Assembly (NCBI GenBank): GCA_965204905.1
Contig: OZ242042.1
Span: 1,550,001-1,614,000, forward strand
Reading direction: 5' to 3'
DNA length: 64,000 nucleotides
Origin: Bin87 sp965204905
GTDB taxonomy: Bacteria > Chloroflexota > Dehalococcoidia > Lucifugimonadales > UBA3495
In this document: piece by piece, positions 43,565 through 51,582 of the stretch
Numbering within the stretch: the first letter of the stretch is position 1
How the letters are laid out: every line of letters starts with the position of its first letter
Translations under genes and position numbers: made by a program
The notes under the pieces: model-generated
What the model was told of the DNA's origin: nothing
The model's input: the letters and a program-made list of their open reading frames with translations, nothing else
Databases searched by the model: none

Positions 43565-44467
43565 CTACCCCCGTTGGTTCTTTTGCAGGCGATTGCGCAG
43601 GAAGATGGCAAAAGCGTTCATGCCCAGCAGCATTATCAGTAGCACGATGATGCCGGCGGCGGCAAGCTGGTGAAACTCTTCCTGCGGTTTGGAAATCCAG
43701 ACGTAGATCTGAATGGGAAGCACGGTGAAACGATCAAGTGGGTGAGCGGGCGCGAAGGACACGAAGGACAGCGCGCCCATGATAACCAGCGGCGCGGCCT
43801 CGCCCATGGCGCGACTGACCGCCAGGATGATGCCCGTGAGGATGCCGGGCATGGCCTGAGGCAGCACCAGTCGCCAGATGACCTGCCACCGGGTGGCGCC
43901 CAGGGCGTAGCCGCCCTCGCGGATGGACGACGGGACGGCGCGGATGGCCTCCTGGGACGACACGATGACCACCGGCATGATCAGCAGGGCCAGGGTGAGG
44001 CCGGCGGCGAGGGTACTCTTGCCGAGGGCAAACAGGGCCACGAAGATGCTGAGGCCGATGATACCGTACACGATGGACGGGACGGCGGCCAGATTCTGGA
44101 TGTTGGTCTGGATCAACTCGGCTATGCGGCTGCTGCCGGAGTACTCCTCAAGATAGACTGCCGCCGAAACGCCAACGGTGAAGGACACGAACACGCAGAT
44201 GGCCATAACCCATAGGGTCCCGATGATGGCCGGGAAGAGACCAGATTTGATGGCCTTGCTGGACGGCCCCTCGGTGAACAGCGTGCCCAACGAGGTGCCC
44301 TCCAGGTTGTACCAGGCCAGAGCTTCGGAAACCACGCTATAGAGCAGCGCGACCAGCATAACGACGGCAATAACGACGGCAGCGACGCAGACGGCGTAGA
44401 AAATCCTGGCCCTGCGCTTCCGGGCCGAAAGGCGGCGGTTGTAATCCTGTTCAAGTACGACGGCCAT
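43565..44467 (-). CDS. pstA: Phosphate ABC transporter permease PstA
   Basis: A 300-residue inner-membrane permease with about six transmembrane helices. The EAA-type loop EAIRAVPSSIREGGYALGATRWQVIWRLVLPQAMPGILTG contacts PstB, and GIIGLSIFVALF and ISRAMGEAAPLVIMGA are PstA-typical. Its ATG shares one base with the pstC stop (TAATG), implying coupled translation. Confidence 0.95.
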   Translation of the reverse strand: MAVVLEQDYNRRLSARKRRARIFYAVCVAAVVIAVVMLVALLYSVVSEALAWYNLEGTSLGTLFTEGPSSKAIKSGLFPAIIGTLWVMAICVFVSFTVGVSAAVYLEEYSGSSRIAELIQTNIQNLAAVPSIVYGIIGLSIFVALFALGKSTLAAGLTLALLIMPVVIVSSQEAIRAVPSSIREGGYALGATRWQVIWRLVLPQAMPGILTGIILAVSRAMGEAAPLVIMGALSFVSFAPAHPLDRFTVLPIQIYVWISKPQEEFHQLAAAGIIVLLIMLLGMNAFAIFLRNRLQKNQRG

Positions 44468-45786
44468 TATTCGTACACCTCACGGAACCGGGCGACGAGG
44501 AACTGGCTCAGCAAGTTCATCAACAGGGTGATGACAAACAGGGTGATGCCGACGGCGAACAGGGCCTGGAATTGGGCGGTGCCCGGGATGGCGTTGTCGC
44601 TGAAGTTGGTGGTGGCCATGAAGCCGGTCATGGTGTTGACCGGGTCGAGAGGGTTGAAGGTGAGTTTTTCGTTCTGGCCGGCGGCGATGAAGACGATCAT
44701 GGTTTCGCCTACGGCGCGGGACATGCCCAGGATGAAGGCGGCGACGATGCCGGACAGGGCGGCAGGAACCACCACCCTGGTGGCGACTTCCACCTTGGTC
44801 GCGCCGAGAGCGTAAGCGCCTTCACGCAGGGAGATGGGAACGGCCCGCATGGCGTCTTCGCTGAGGCTGGAGACCATTGGGATAATCATCACGCCCATCA
44901 CGATGGCGGCGGACAGGGCGTTGAAGATGCCCACGTCGTCGCTGACGGTGCGGAGCAGCGGGGTTATGAAGAAGAGGGCGAAGAACCCGTACACGACGGT
45001 TGGGACGCCGGCCAAGACTTCCAGTATTGGCTTGGTGATGGCACGCAGCCTGGGGTGAGCGTACTCGCTGAGGAAGATGGCGCTCAGGAGGCCGAGGGGC
45101 ACGGCGACCAGCATGGCCAGAACGGCGATCATCATGGTGCCGACGAGGAGGGGCCAAATTCCGTAGGAGCGAGGCACCAGCAGGGTGCGCCACTTGGTAT
45201 CGGTGAGGTACCGGTACCAGCGGACCTTTTCGGGAACCTGGAAGGACCCGGTTTCCAGGGCGACTCCCTTGCCCGCCCCGGCGATTGCGGCGACCGAGAC
45301 CTTGTACGAACGGCCAAGCCCGGCGTTGGAGATAACGCATGAGGTGCGATCCGCCGAGAGATTGGCGCAGTCGCTCAAGTCCAGGCCCAGGTTGGGAATG
45401 ATGGCTACGTCGTAAGAGGTCGGAGCCATACCGACGATTGGCGCATCCCAGTTGACGAATATCAGGGCGTCAGTGGTTGCGCGCACGGCTACTCTGGGCA
45501 CGGTGCCGGGGGCGAGGGTAGTAGGCGCTGGTTCAGCGCCGGTGAATCCGGCCGCTTCGCTGGTCACTTCAAGCTCGCTGTGCTTTTCCTGGTAGAAGTC
45601 GGAAGTGAAGAACTGGATGCCCTCGAAGAGCAGTACGGAGACGATGCCGACGGTGGTGAGGACGGAAATGGTCGCCAAAAGAAAAAGCACCCACTTGACG
45701 ATACGTTCAAGTAGGTACTTGCTGCCGCTGGCGGATAGCGGTTTTTCGACAACCGGGGTTTTGGTCACTCCCGGTTTCGCGCGCAT
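44467..45786 (-). CDS. pstC: Phosphate ABC transporter permease PstC with an inserted FN3-like domain
   Basis: A permease of 439 residues, well above the usual 300-320. After the first membrane helix (KWVLFLLATISVLTTVGIVSVLLF) comes an outside loop of about 130 residues whose middle (about residues 93-184) looks like a fibronectin type III domain: V-P-R-V-A-V, FVNWDAP, TSYDVAI, SYKVSVAAIAGAGKG. The normal permease core follows (VGTMMIAVLAMLVAVPLGLLSAIFLSEY, EVLAGVPTVVYGF, EDAMRAVPISLREGAYALGAT). Start uncertain: ATG at 45786 has no clear Shine-Dalgarno; TTG at 45804 and GTG at 45864 are in-frame alternatives. The phosphate-binding PstS is not in this window. Confidence 0.9.
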   Translation of the reverse strand: MRAKPGVTKTPVVEKPLSASGSKYLLERIVKWVLFLLATISVLTTVGIVSVLLFEGIQFFTSDFYQEKHSELEVTSEAAGFTGAEPAPTTLAPGTVPRVAVRATTDALIFVNWDAPIVGMAPTSYDVAIIPNLGLDLSDCANLSADRTSCVISNAGLGRSYKVSVAAIAGAGKGVALETGSFQVPEKVRWYRYLTDTKWRTLLVPRSYGIWPLLVGTMMIAVLAMLVAVPLGLLSAIFLSEYAHPRLRAITKPILEVLAGVPTVVYGFFALFFITPLLRTVSDDVGIFNALSAAIVMGVMIIPMVSSLSEDAMRAVPISLREGAYALGATKVEVATRVVVPAALSGIVAAFILGMSRAVGETMIVFIAAGQNEKLTFNPLDPVNTMTGFMATTNFSDNAIPGTAQFQALFAVGITLFVITLLMNLLSQFLVARFREVYE

Positions 45787-45887
45787 AATTTTATCGAAGA
45801 GCAAAACGGGCCGCCTTCCAACGTGGCGAGGGCTACTTTCGGGGTCGGGTTCGATTCCAGCCACTGCGTATGCCGTTTGACAATACT

Positions 45888-45916
45888 ATAATAAGCCGGC
45901 CGGTTGGTTTCGGCAA
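45888..45916 (-). promoter_or_regulatory. Candidate promoter of the pst operon
   Basis: Minus-strand TTGCCG (45916-45911), a 17-base spacer and TATTAT (45893-45888). No Pho-box-like direct repeat pair is evident, so phosphate control cannot be read from this region. Confidence 0.5.
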
Positions 45917-46000
45917 CCTGCAAGTTTCAAATAAACCAGATAGCGACGCCGGATAATTGCCGTCGCCCGACGGCGTATCCGGGGCGAACAGGGGTAAGAA

Positions 46001-47038
46001 TTGAGCGAGAAACTGCAATTGAGCGTGGTTGACCAGTCGCCGATGCGGGAGGGCAGCAACTCCGGCACGGCGTTGAGGGAGACCATCGAGCTGGCCGTGG
46101 CGACCGAGAAGCTGGGCTACGAACGGTACTGGGTGGCCGAACACCACAACCTGCCCAACTTCGCCGGCACCGCGCCGGAGGTGATGGTGGGGCAGATCGC
46201 GGCCCACACCAAGCGGATACGGGTGGGTTCGGGCGGCGTTATGCTGCCGCATTACAGCGCCTTGAAGGTAGCCGAGACGTTCCGAATCCTGGACTCGCTG
46301 TACCCGGACCGGATCGACCTGGGGATTGGCCGGGCGCCGGGCAGCGACCAGATCACGGCGGCGGCGCTGGCGTATCCCAGCATGCCCAAGGACGTGCGGC
46401 ATTTTCCGCAGCAGGTGCGGGACGTGATCAACTACCTGGAGGATACGCAGCCGGACGACCATCCATTCCACGAGGTGATGGCGTCGCCGGACGAGGGCAC
46501 GGACACGGCGCCCCAGGTGTGGCTGCTGGGGTCGCGGTACGAATCGGCGTTCATGGCGGCCAAGATGGGGCTGCCCTTCGCGTATGCTCACTTCTTCGGG
46601 ATGGGCGCGACCGACGGGCCGCAGATCGTGGAATCTTACCGGCAGAACTTTGAGGCGTCGGAGCACCTGTCGGAGCCGCTGGTGAACGTGGGCGTGCAGG
46701 TGCTGTGCGCGGACACCGAGGAGGAGGCGCTGCGGATTGCGTCCAGCCGAAATTTGGGGCGTTTGCGTTCGGTAACCGGGCGGGCTAAGGGTATCCCATC
46801 ACCGGAGTTGGCGGCGAATTACAAGTACCTGGCCAACGAGTGGCAGTTCATCCAGCAGTACATGCGGAACTGCGTGGACGGCGACCCGGAACAGGTGAAG
46901 GAGGGGTTGGAAAAGGTGGCGGAAGACTACCAGACGCGGGACCTGAGCGTGGTGACCATCTGCTACCACTTTGCAGACCGGTTGCGCTCTTATGAGTTGG
47001 TGGCGGAGGTATGCGGGCTGGAGCCGATAGGGGAGTAG
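46001..47038 (+). CDS. LLM class flavin-dependent oxidoreductase (luciferase family group 1)
   Basis: A 345-residue luciferase-like protein of the MsnO8/group-1 type: LSVVDQSPMREGSNSGTALRETIELAVATEKLGYERYWVAEHHN, GSGGVMLPHYSALKVAETFRILDSLYPDRIDLGIGRAPGSD, and LADTEEEAL-like LCADTEEEALRIASSRNL. The start is TTG at 46001 with AGGGG six bases upstream. The stop TAG lies inside a palindromic repeat. It differs from the two LLM proteins in the left cluster. Confidence 0.92.
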   Translation: MSEKLQLSVVDQSPMREGSNSGTALRETIELAVATEKLGYERYWVAEHHNLPNFAGTAPEVMVGQIAAHTKRIRVGSGGVMLPHYSALKVAETFRILDSLYPDRIDLGIGRAPGSDQITAAALAYPSMPKDVRHFPQQVRDVINYLEDTQPDDHPFHEVMASPDEGTDTAPQVWLLGSRYESAFMAAKMGLPFAYAHFFGMGATDGPQIVESYRQNFEASEHLSEPLVNVGVQVLCADTEEEALRIASSRNLGRLRSVTGRAKGIPSPELAANYKYLANEWQFIQQYMRNCVDGDPEQVKEGLEKVAEDYQTRDLSVVTICYHFADRLRSYELVAEVCGLEPIGE

Positions 47039-47063
47039 GGGCAGGTTTCAAACCTGCCCCTAC
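47035..47063. repeat. Palindromic repeat GTAGGGGC...GCCCCTAC (copy 3)
   Basis: A 29-base perfect palindrome (14 + 1 + 14; left half GTAGGGGCAGGTTT). It provides the TAG stop of the LLM gene at 47036-47038. An identical copy is at 60530-60558. Confidence 0.85.
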
Positions 47064-47086
47064 GTCATGATTTCGCCCTCACCCTA

Positions 47087-47110
47087 CCCTCTCCCATCAA
47101 GGGAGAAGGG
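47087..47110. repeat. CCCTCTCCC/GGGAGAAGGG hairpin repeat (copy 1)
   Basis: CCCTCTCCC (47087-47095), a 5-base loop and GGGAGAAGGG (47101-47110), preceded by CCCTCACCCTA. The same design occurs at 53002-53024. It lies between convergent genes. Confidence 0.65.
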
Positions 47111-47114
47111 ATTT

Positions 47115-47840
47115 CTATGCGCCGAGCTTGGCGGCGAGGTCAACGAAGTTTTCGGCTACTACGTTGAAGGATGGGTCAGGGGTGGGATCCGGCGTGCGGT
47201 CAGGACCGTGTTCGCGCGGGCGCGGGACGAAGGCAGTGCGCAGGCCGACTTTGGCGGAGGCCAACAGGTCGCCCTGGTGGGCAGCAACCATCATCACCTG
47301 CTCGGCTTTGAGGCCGAGGAGTTTGACGGCGGTGCCGTAGCTTTCCGGGTCGGGCTTGTAGTGCTGCGCGACCTCGGCTCCAAGAACGCAGTCCCAGGGC
47401 ATACCGCCGTTTTTGGCCATGTTGGTCATCAGGGCGATGTTGCCGTTGGACATGGGGGAGATGACGAACTTGTTCTTGAGGCGGTAGAGGCCGGGAACGC
47501 TGTCGGCCCAGGGCCGGAGGTTGTGCCAGAAGTAGGTGACCTCCATCTTCTCGTCGTCGCTGAAGCCGCTGATCTCGAATTCGTCGAGAACTTCGTCCAG
47601 GGACATGCGGTGCAAAGCGTCCAGGTTGGTCCAGGGGAGTTCTCCGCTGCGCACCTTGTCCATGTAGGGACGATACTTGCCGCGCCAGGTGTCGGCGAAA
47701 GCACCCCAGTCGCGCTCGATGCCCTTGATGCGGCCCATGTTGGCACACTGTTCGGTAATGCTGGAACGCCAATCGACGACGGTGCCGAAGACGTCGAAAA
47801 TGCAGGCCCGGACGTCCAGGCCCAGAGCTGAGTCGGCCAT
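47115..47840 (-). CDS. HAD superfamily hydrolase, haloacid dehalogenase type II-like
   Basis: A 241-residue HAD protein. The nucleophile is D16 in CIFDVFGTVVDWRSS; motif II is ISPMSNGN, motif III the Lys in HYKPDPESYG, and MVAAHQGDLLASAKVGLRTAFVPRP is typical of L-2-haloacid dehalogenases. These displace halide from 2-haloacids, though many relatives act on other substrates. It fits an organism that metabolises halogenated or natural organic acids, but this is inference. Confidence 0.88.
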   Translation of the reverse strand: MADSALGLDVRACIFDVFGTVVDWRSSITEQCANMGRIKGIERDWGAFADTWRGKYRPYMDKVRSGELPWTNLDALHRMSLDEVLDEFEISGFSDDEKMEVTYFWHNLRPWADSVPGLYRLKNKFVISPMSNGNIALMTNMAKNGGMPWDCVLGAEVAQHYKPDPESYGTAVKLLGLKAEQVMMVAAHQGDLLASAKVGLRTAFVPRPREHGPDRTPDPTPDPSFNVVAENFVDLAAKLGA

Positions 47841-47897
47841 GTTCAGATTCTCCTTAGCGTATGGATGACGCCGGGTATCGTAGCATACGAGTTTGCG

Positions 47898-48635
47898 CTA
47901 CTTGCCGGCGATGTTGAGCAGGATTGCGACCAGTTGGTCGGGTTCTGTGATCATCGGGTCGTGGCCGGTGTCGATGTGGTTGACCCCCCAGCCGCTGGCG
48001 GCGGCGTGTTCGGCCACCGATTCAAACCCGGATTCGCTGCACAGGATGAACTCCCGGCGGATGCCGGCGGCTTCGGCGCGGCCGGTGCGTACGGGCTGGG
48101 CAAAGGTCAAGGTGGGCTGCGGCGAGAGCCTGGGCAGGACAAACGCCTGGTCGGCCGGGTCGGTGATGGCCCAACGCTGGGCGATTTCCGGGGCGGTCGT
48201 CGGTTGGGCCATGAACGGCTCGCCGTCAGCGATGTATTGCTGAATACGGGCGACGAACTCGGGGCCGCGTACGGCGGCCAACTGATCGATCATCGCCTCG
48301 CCGTTGGCCGGGGCGACGCCGTTGACATAAACCAGCGCGGCGATGCGTTCCGGGAGCAGTTCCGAGACGCCGGTGATGACCATGCCGGCGTAGGCGTGGC
48401 CGACCAGAATCACATCGGCAAGGTCTTTGGAGTCCAGCAGTTGCACGATGTCCCGGATGTGGAGGTCCAGGTTCAGGACGGCTGGCGGGATCAGGCGGGC
48501 CAGGTGCTCGCGGTCGCCCAGGCCGGTGAGGCTGGGTGTGTGGACGAGGTGGCCGGCGTCGCGGAGCAGCGGCGCGGTTTTCCACCAGCACCAGCCGCCG
48601 TGCCACGCGCCGTGAACGAGGACGAAAGTTGTCAT
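47898..48635 (-). CDS. Alpha/beta-hydrolase fold protein with the nucleophile Ser replaced
   Basis: A 245-residue protein of the methylesterase/hydroxynitrile-lyase-like alpha/beta-hydrolase group: FVLVHGAWHGGWCWWKTAPLL and SLTGLGDREHL are typical. The nucleophile elbow reads VILVGHAYAGMVI, so the Ser of GHSYGG is Ala. The late His (DTGHDPMITEPDQL) is kept. Serine hydrolysis is therefore unlikely; a non-hydrolytic lyase or a binding role is possible. It lies ten bases upstream of nothing else on this strand except following the alcohol dehydrogenase gene closely. Confidence 0.85.
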   Translation of the reverse strand: MTTFVLVHGAWHGGWCWWKTAPLLRDAGHLVHTPSLTGLGDREHLARLIPPAVLNLDLHIRDIVQLLDSKDLADVILVGHAYAGMVITGVSELLPERIAALVYVNGVAPANGEAMIDQLAAVRGPEFVARIQQYIADGEPFMAQPTTAPEIAQRWAITDPADQAFVLPRLSPQPTLTFAQPVRTGRAEAAGIRREFILCSESGFESVAEHAAASGWGVNHIDTGHDPMITEPDQLVAILLNIAGK

Positions 48636-48645
48636 ATCGGGTGGC

Positions 48646-49734
48646 CTACATCACGACGACGGAGCGGAGGACTTCGCCGCGGCCCATACTGGCGAAGGCT
48701 TCCTCCACGTCGCCGATGCCGATGCGTTCGCTGACAAAAGCGTCCAGGTCGAGACGGCCCTGCATGTATAGGTCGATGAGCATGGGAAAGTCGCGGGTGG
48801 GCAGGCAGTCGCCGTACCACGAGGATTTGAGCGAGCCGCCGCGTCCGAACACTTCGATGAGGGGCAGCTCGATCTTCATGGTGGGATCGGGCACGCCGAC
48901 CAGGACGACGGTTCCGGCCAGGTCACGGGCGTAGAAAGCCTGCTCGTAGGTGGCCGGGTTGCCGACGGCTTCGATGGCGACGTTGACGCCGTTGCCGTCG
49001 GTGAGCGCACGGATGGCCTCGACGGCATCGGTCTCGGTGGAGTTGACGGTGTGGGTCGCGCCGAAGCCCTTGGCCCATTCCAGCTTGCGGTCGTCGATGT
49101 CCACGGCGATGATGGTGTGGGCGCCGGCGAGTCGGGAGCCGGCAACGGCGGCGTTGCCCACGCCTCCGCAGCCGATGACGGCGACGGAATCGCCGCGGCT
49201 GACGCCTCCGGTGTTCAGGGCGGCTCCCAAGCCGGCCATGACGCCGCAGCCGATGAGGCCGGCGGCCAGCGGGCTGGCGGACTGGTCCACCTTGACGGCC
49301 TGCAAAGCGTCCACCAGCGTGAGTTCGCAGAACGCGCCGATGCCCAGGGCCGGGGATAGCGGCGAGCCGTCGGGCAGGGTCATTTTCTGCTGGGCGTTGC
49401 GGCTGGCGAAGCAGTACCAGGGGCGGCCGCGGAAGCAGGAACGGCAGTTGCCGCAGGGGGCGCGCCAGGCGAGAATCACGAAGTCGCCGGGCTGCACGTT
49501 AGTTACGCCGTCGCCGATTTTTTCGACGACTCCCGCCGCCTCATGGCCCAGCAGGAAGGGGAATTCGTCGTTGATTGCGCCCTCGCGGTAGTGGAGGTCG
49601 GTGTGGCAAACGCCGCAAGCCTGGACGCGCACGAGAGCCTCGCCCTCGCCGGGGTCGGGCACGTGGATGGTGACCAGTTCGACGCCCGCGCCTTTCGACC
49701 GTGAGATGACACCTTGAACTTCGTTGACCGCCAT
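48646..49734 (-). CDS. Zinc-dependent alcohol dehydrogenase, class III/mycothiol-dependent-like
   Basis: A 362-residue MDR dehydrogenase. Catalytic zinc ligands are in CGVCHTDLHYR and GHEAAGVVEKIG; the structural zinc is bound by CGNCRSCFRGRPWYC; the NAD motif is AVIGCGGVGNAAV. It resembles S-(hydroxymethyl)mycothiol dehydrogenase and related formaldehyde or alcohol dehydrogenases. The ATG at 49734 has GGAGG nine bases upstream. The alpha/beta-hydrolase gene follows 10 bases later. Confidence 0.92.
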   Translation of the reverse strand: MAVNEVQGVISRSKGAGVELVTIHVPDPGEGEALVRVQACGVCHTDLHYREGAINDEFPFLLGHEAAGVVEKIGDGVTNVQPGDFVILAWRAPCGNCRSCFRGRPWYCFASRNAQQKMTLPDGSPLSPALGIGAFCELTLVDALQAVKVDQSASPLAAGLIGCGVMAGLGAALNTGGVSRGDSVAVIGCGGVGNAAVAGSRLAGAHTIIAVDIDDRKLEWAKGFGATHTVNSTETDAVEAIRALTDGNGVNVAIEAVGNPATYEQAFYARDLAGTVVLVGVPDPTMKIELPLIEVFGRGGSLKSSWYGDCLPTRDFPMLIDLYMQGRLDLDAFVSERIGIGDVEEAFASMGRGEVLRSVVVM

Positions 49735-49783
49735 TGATATTCCCTCCGAAATCGTCCGCCGATGGCGGGCGAATTGCAACGGC

Positions 49784-49789
49784 TATAAT
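49784..49789 (+). promoter_or_regulatory. Candidate -10 element of the nucleoside hydrolase gene
   Basis: A perfect TATAAT in GGCTATAATGCC, about 38 bases before the ATG. No -35 hexamer is visible at 16-18 bases. Confidence 0.4.
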
Positions 49790-49826
49790 GCCTCAACCCG
49801 GCGGCATCGTCAAAAGGCGGGACAGC

Positions 49827-50798
49827 ATGACCAAGCGAGTGATAATTGATACCGACCCCGGCGTGGACGACACGGCAGCGATTCTGCTGGCGCTGGCCAG
49901 CCCGGAGTTGCAGGTGGAGGCGTTGACCATCAGCTACGGCAACGGGTCGATGGAGCAGTGCGCGGTCAACGCGCGGCACATCCTACAGGTGGCGGGCCGG
50001 ACCGATATACCAGTATATCCGGGCGCTCATGGGCCGCTGTTGCGGAAAGCCAACGAGGGCTGGGCGGCACATATTCACGGTGGAGATGCGTTGGGAGACT
50101 CGGCGGCGGGCGATTTGCGGGGTTCCGATACTGGCGATTGCGTGGCGCAATACGCGGCGGTGGAGATTGCGCGCCGAGCTTTGGCAGCGCCGGGGGAAAT
50201 CACAGTGCTGGCGTTGGGGCGCATGACCAACGTGGCATTGGCGTTGCGGTTGGCGCCGGAGATTGCGGACGCCATGGCCGAGGTGGTGGTGATGGGCGGC
50301 GCGGTGCGAGTGCCAGGCAACGTATCGCCGGTGGCGACGGCGAACATCCACGAGGACCCGGAATCAGCGGCGATCCTGTACGACTCTGGTGTAGGCATCG
50401 CGCAGGTGGGGCTGGACGTTTGCGACCATTGCGGGTTTTCGGACGAGCAGTTCGCGCGTCTGGAGTCATGCTCTGCCCCTGCGGTGCGGCTGCTGGTGTC
50501 GGCGTCAGAGTACACGCGGGCGGCGTACCGGAGGCTGGGCCGGCTGGCCGAAGGCGAGGCGGTGCGGTACAACGACGTGCCGGCGGTGGCGTATGCGGTG
50601 CACCCGACGCTGATGGAGACAGGACGGCTGGCGGTGGCAGTGGATACGGACAGCGACTTGACGCGGGGTCAAACAGTGGTGGACTGGTACGGCATGACGG
50701 GACGGGAGGCGAATGTTGACGTGTGCCTGGGGGTGGATGCGGAGCGTCTGACGGATCTGGTAGTTGACCGATTAGTCAGCCACCCGTGGCCGACGTGA
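49827..50798 (+). CDS. Inosine/uridine-preferring nucleoside hydrolase family protein
   Basis: A 324-residue nucleoside hydrolase. The calcium-binding DTDPGVDDTAAILLAL starts the protein, followed by LTISYGNGSMEQCAVNARHIL, VLALGRMTNVALAL, VVVMGGAVRVPGNVSPVATANIHEDPESAAIL. The C-terminal HD-type motif reads YNDVPAVAYAVHP, with Asn where many members have the catalytic His, so the leaving-group chemistry may differ. It hydrolyses the N-glycosidic bond of nucleosides for salvage. The ATG at 49827 fits the family start. Confidence 0.9.
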   Translation: MTKRVIIDTDPGVDDTAAILLALASPELQVEALTISYGNGSMEQCAVNARHILQVAGRTDIPVYPGAHGPLLRKANEGWAAHIHGGDALGDSAAGDLRGSDTGDCVAQYAAVEIARRALAAPGEITVLALGRMTNVALALRLAPEIADAMAEVVVMGGAVRVPGNVSPVATANIHEDPESAAILYDSGVGIAQVGLDVCDHCGFSDEQFARLESCSAPAVRLLVSASEYTRAAYRRLGRLAEGEAVRYNDVPAVAYAVHPTLMETGRLAVAVDTDSDLTRGQTVVDWYGMTGREANVDVCLGVDAERLTDLVVDRLVSHPWPT

Positions 50799-50814
50799 TT
50801 CACGAAAAGCGCGG

Positions 50815-50840
50815 GGGGCGGGTTTCAAACCCGCCCCTAC
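50815..50840. repeat. Palindromic repeat, variant core (copy 4)
   Basis: A palindrome with left arm GGGGCGGGTTT and its complement around one base; the right end keeps CCCCTAC while the left GTA is lost. It lies between the convergent nucleoside hydrolase and peroxiredoxin genes. Confidence 0.75.
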
Positions 50841-50862
50841 ATTTAGGCCGTAGTGAGGGCGA

Positions 50863-51336
50863 TCAACTGAGGGCGGCGACTGCGGCGCGCACCTCGTCGT
50901 AGTCCGGCTCGTTGGCGGGTGATTCGGATACCCAGTGGTAGCGGACGATGCCCTCGCCGTCAACGATGGTAACGGCGCGTTTGGCGGCAACGTACCCCTG
51001 CATTCCGGCGAGACCGGGCAGGGCCACATCGTAGGCGTTGACTACCTCGCGGTTGTAGTCGCTGAGGAAGGTGTATTCCACATTGTTGGCGGCTTTCCAG
51101 GCGGCTTGGGCGAAGGGCGGGTCAACGGTGATGCCGAGCACGACGGCGTTCAGGCCGTTGAAATCGTCGATCCGGTCTCGGAAGGCGCACATCTCGGTGG
51201 TGCAGACGCCGGTGAAAGCTCCGGGAAAGAAGGCGATTACGACGTTCTTGCCGCGGTAGTCGCTAAGGCTGTGCTGCGTGGCGGGATTTTCGTGGAGAGT
51301 GAAGTCGGGAGCGGACTGTCCTACGGTGATGGCCAT
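50863..51336 (-). CDS. Peroxiredoxin (AhpE/BCP-like)
   Basis: A 157-residue thiol peroxidase. The peroxidatic cysteine is C45 in FFPGAFTGVCTTEMC, with Thr42 and a second Cys at C50. Typical start VGQSAPDFTLHENPATQHSLSDYRGKNVVIAFF. It reduces peroxides in the cytosol and needs a reductant such as a thioredoxin-like protein. Here the active site is encoded by ordinary TGC, not TGA. AGAGG precedes the ATG. Confidence 0.93.
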   Translation of the reverse strand: MAITVGQSAPDFTLHENPATQHSLSDYRGKNVVIAFFPGAFTGVCTTEMCAFRDRIDDFNGLNAVVLGITVDPPFAQAAWKAANNVEYTFLSDYNREVVNAYDVALPGLAGMQGYVAAKRAVTIVDGEGIVRYHWVSESPANEPDYDEVRAAVAALS

Positions 51337-51582
51337 GTTGAAACCTCTGGTGGGCGCTGATTGGGCTGGTTGATAAGCAGTCGATCAGACTTGAAAACGA
51401 CGGTCGTTATCTTATCACACCGGCCGGCAGCGGCGAGCCAGCGATTGGATCGTATAACTGCAACAGGTTCAAACGACAGCGCGCGCCGCTCAAATTGAGA
51501 CGCTATCATGAACGCAGCAGCAGCGATACTGAGGCGGATGTGGTACATTGCGGCCCGAAAACCGCGCCGGCGGCGGAGCAAG

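Noticed and set aside
45835..45870. tRNA-like T-arm (GGTTCGATTCC) upstream of pstC
   Set aside because: The flanking bases do not form the T-stem or an acceptor stem, and no D or anticodon arm is present.
50863..51336. Third selenoprotein among the peroxiredoxins
   Set aside because: The peroxidatic residue is encoded by TGC and the frame has no internal UGA.
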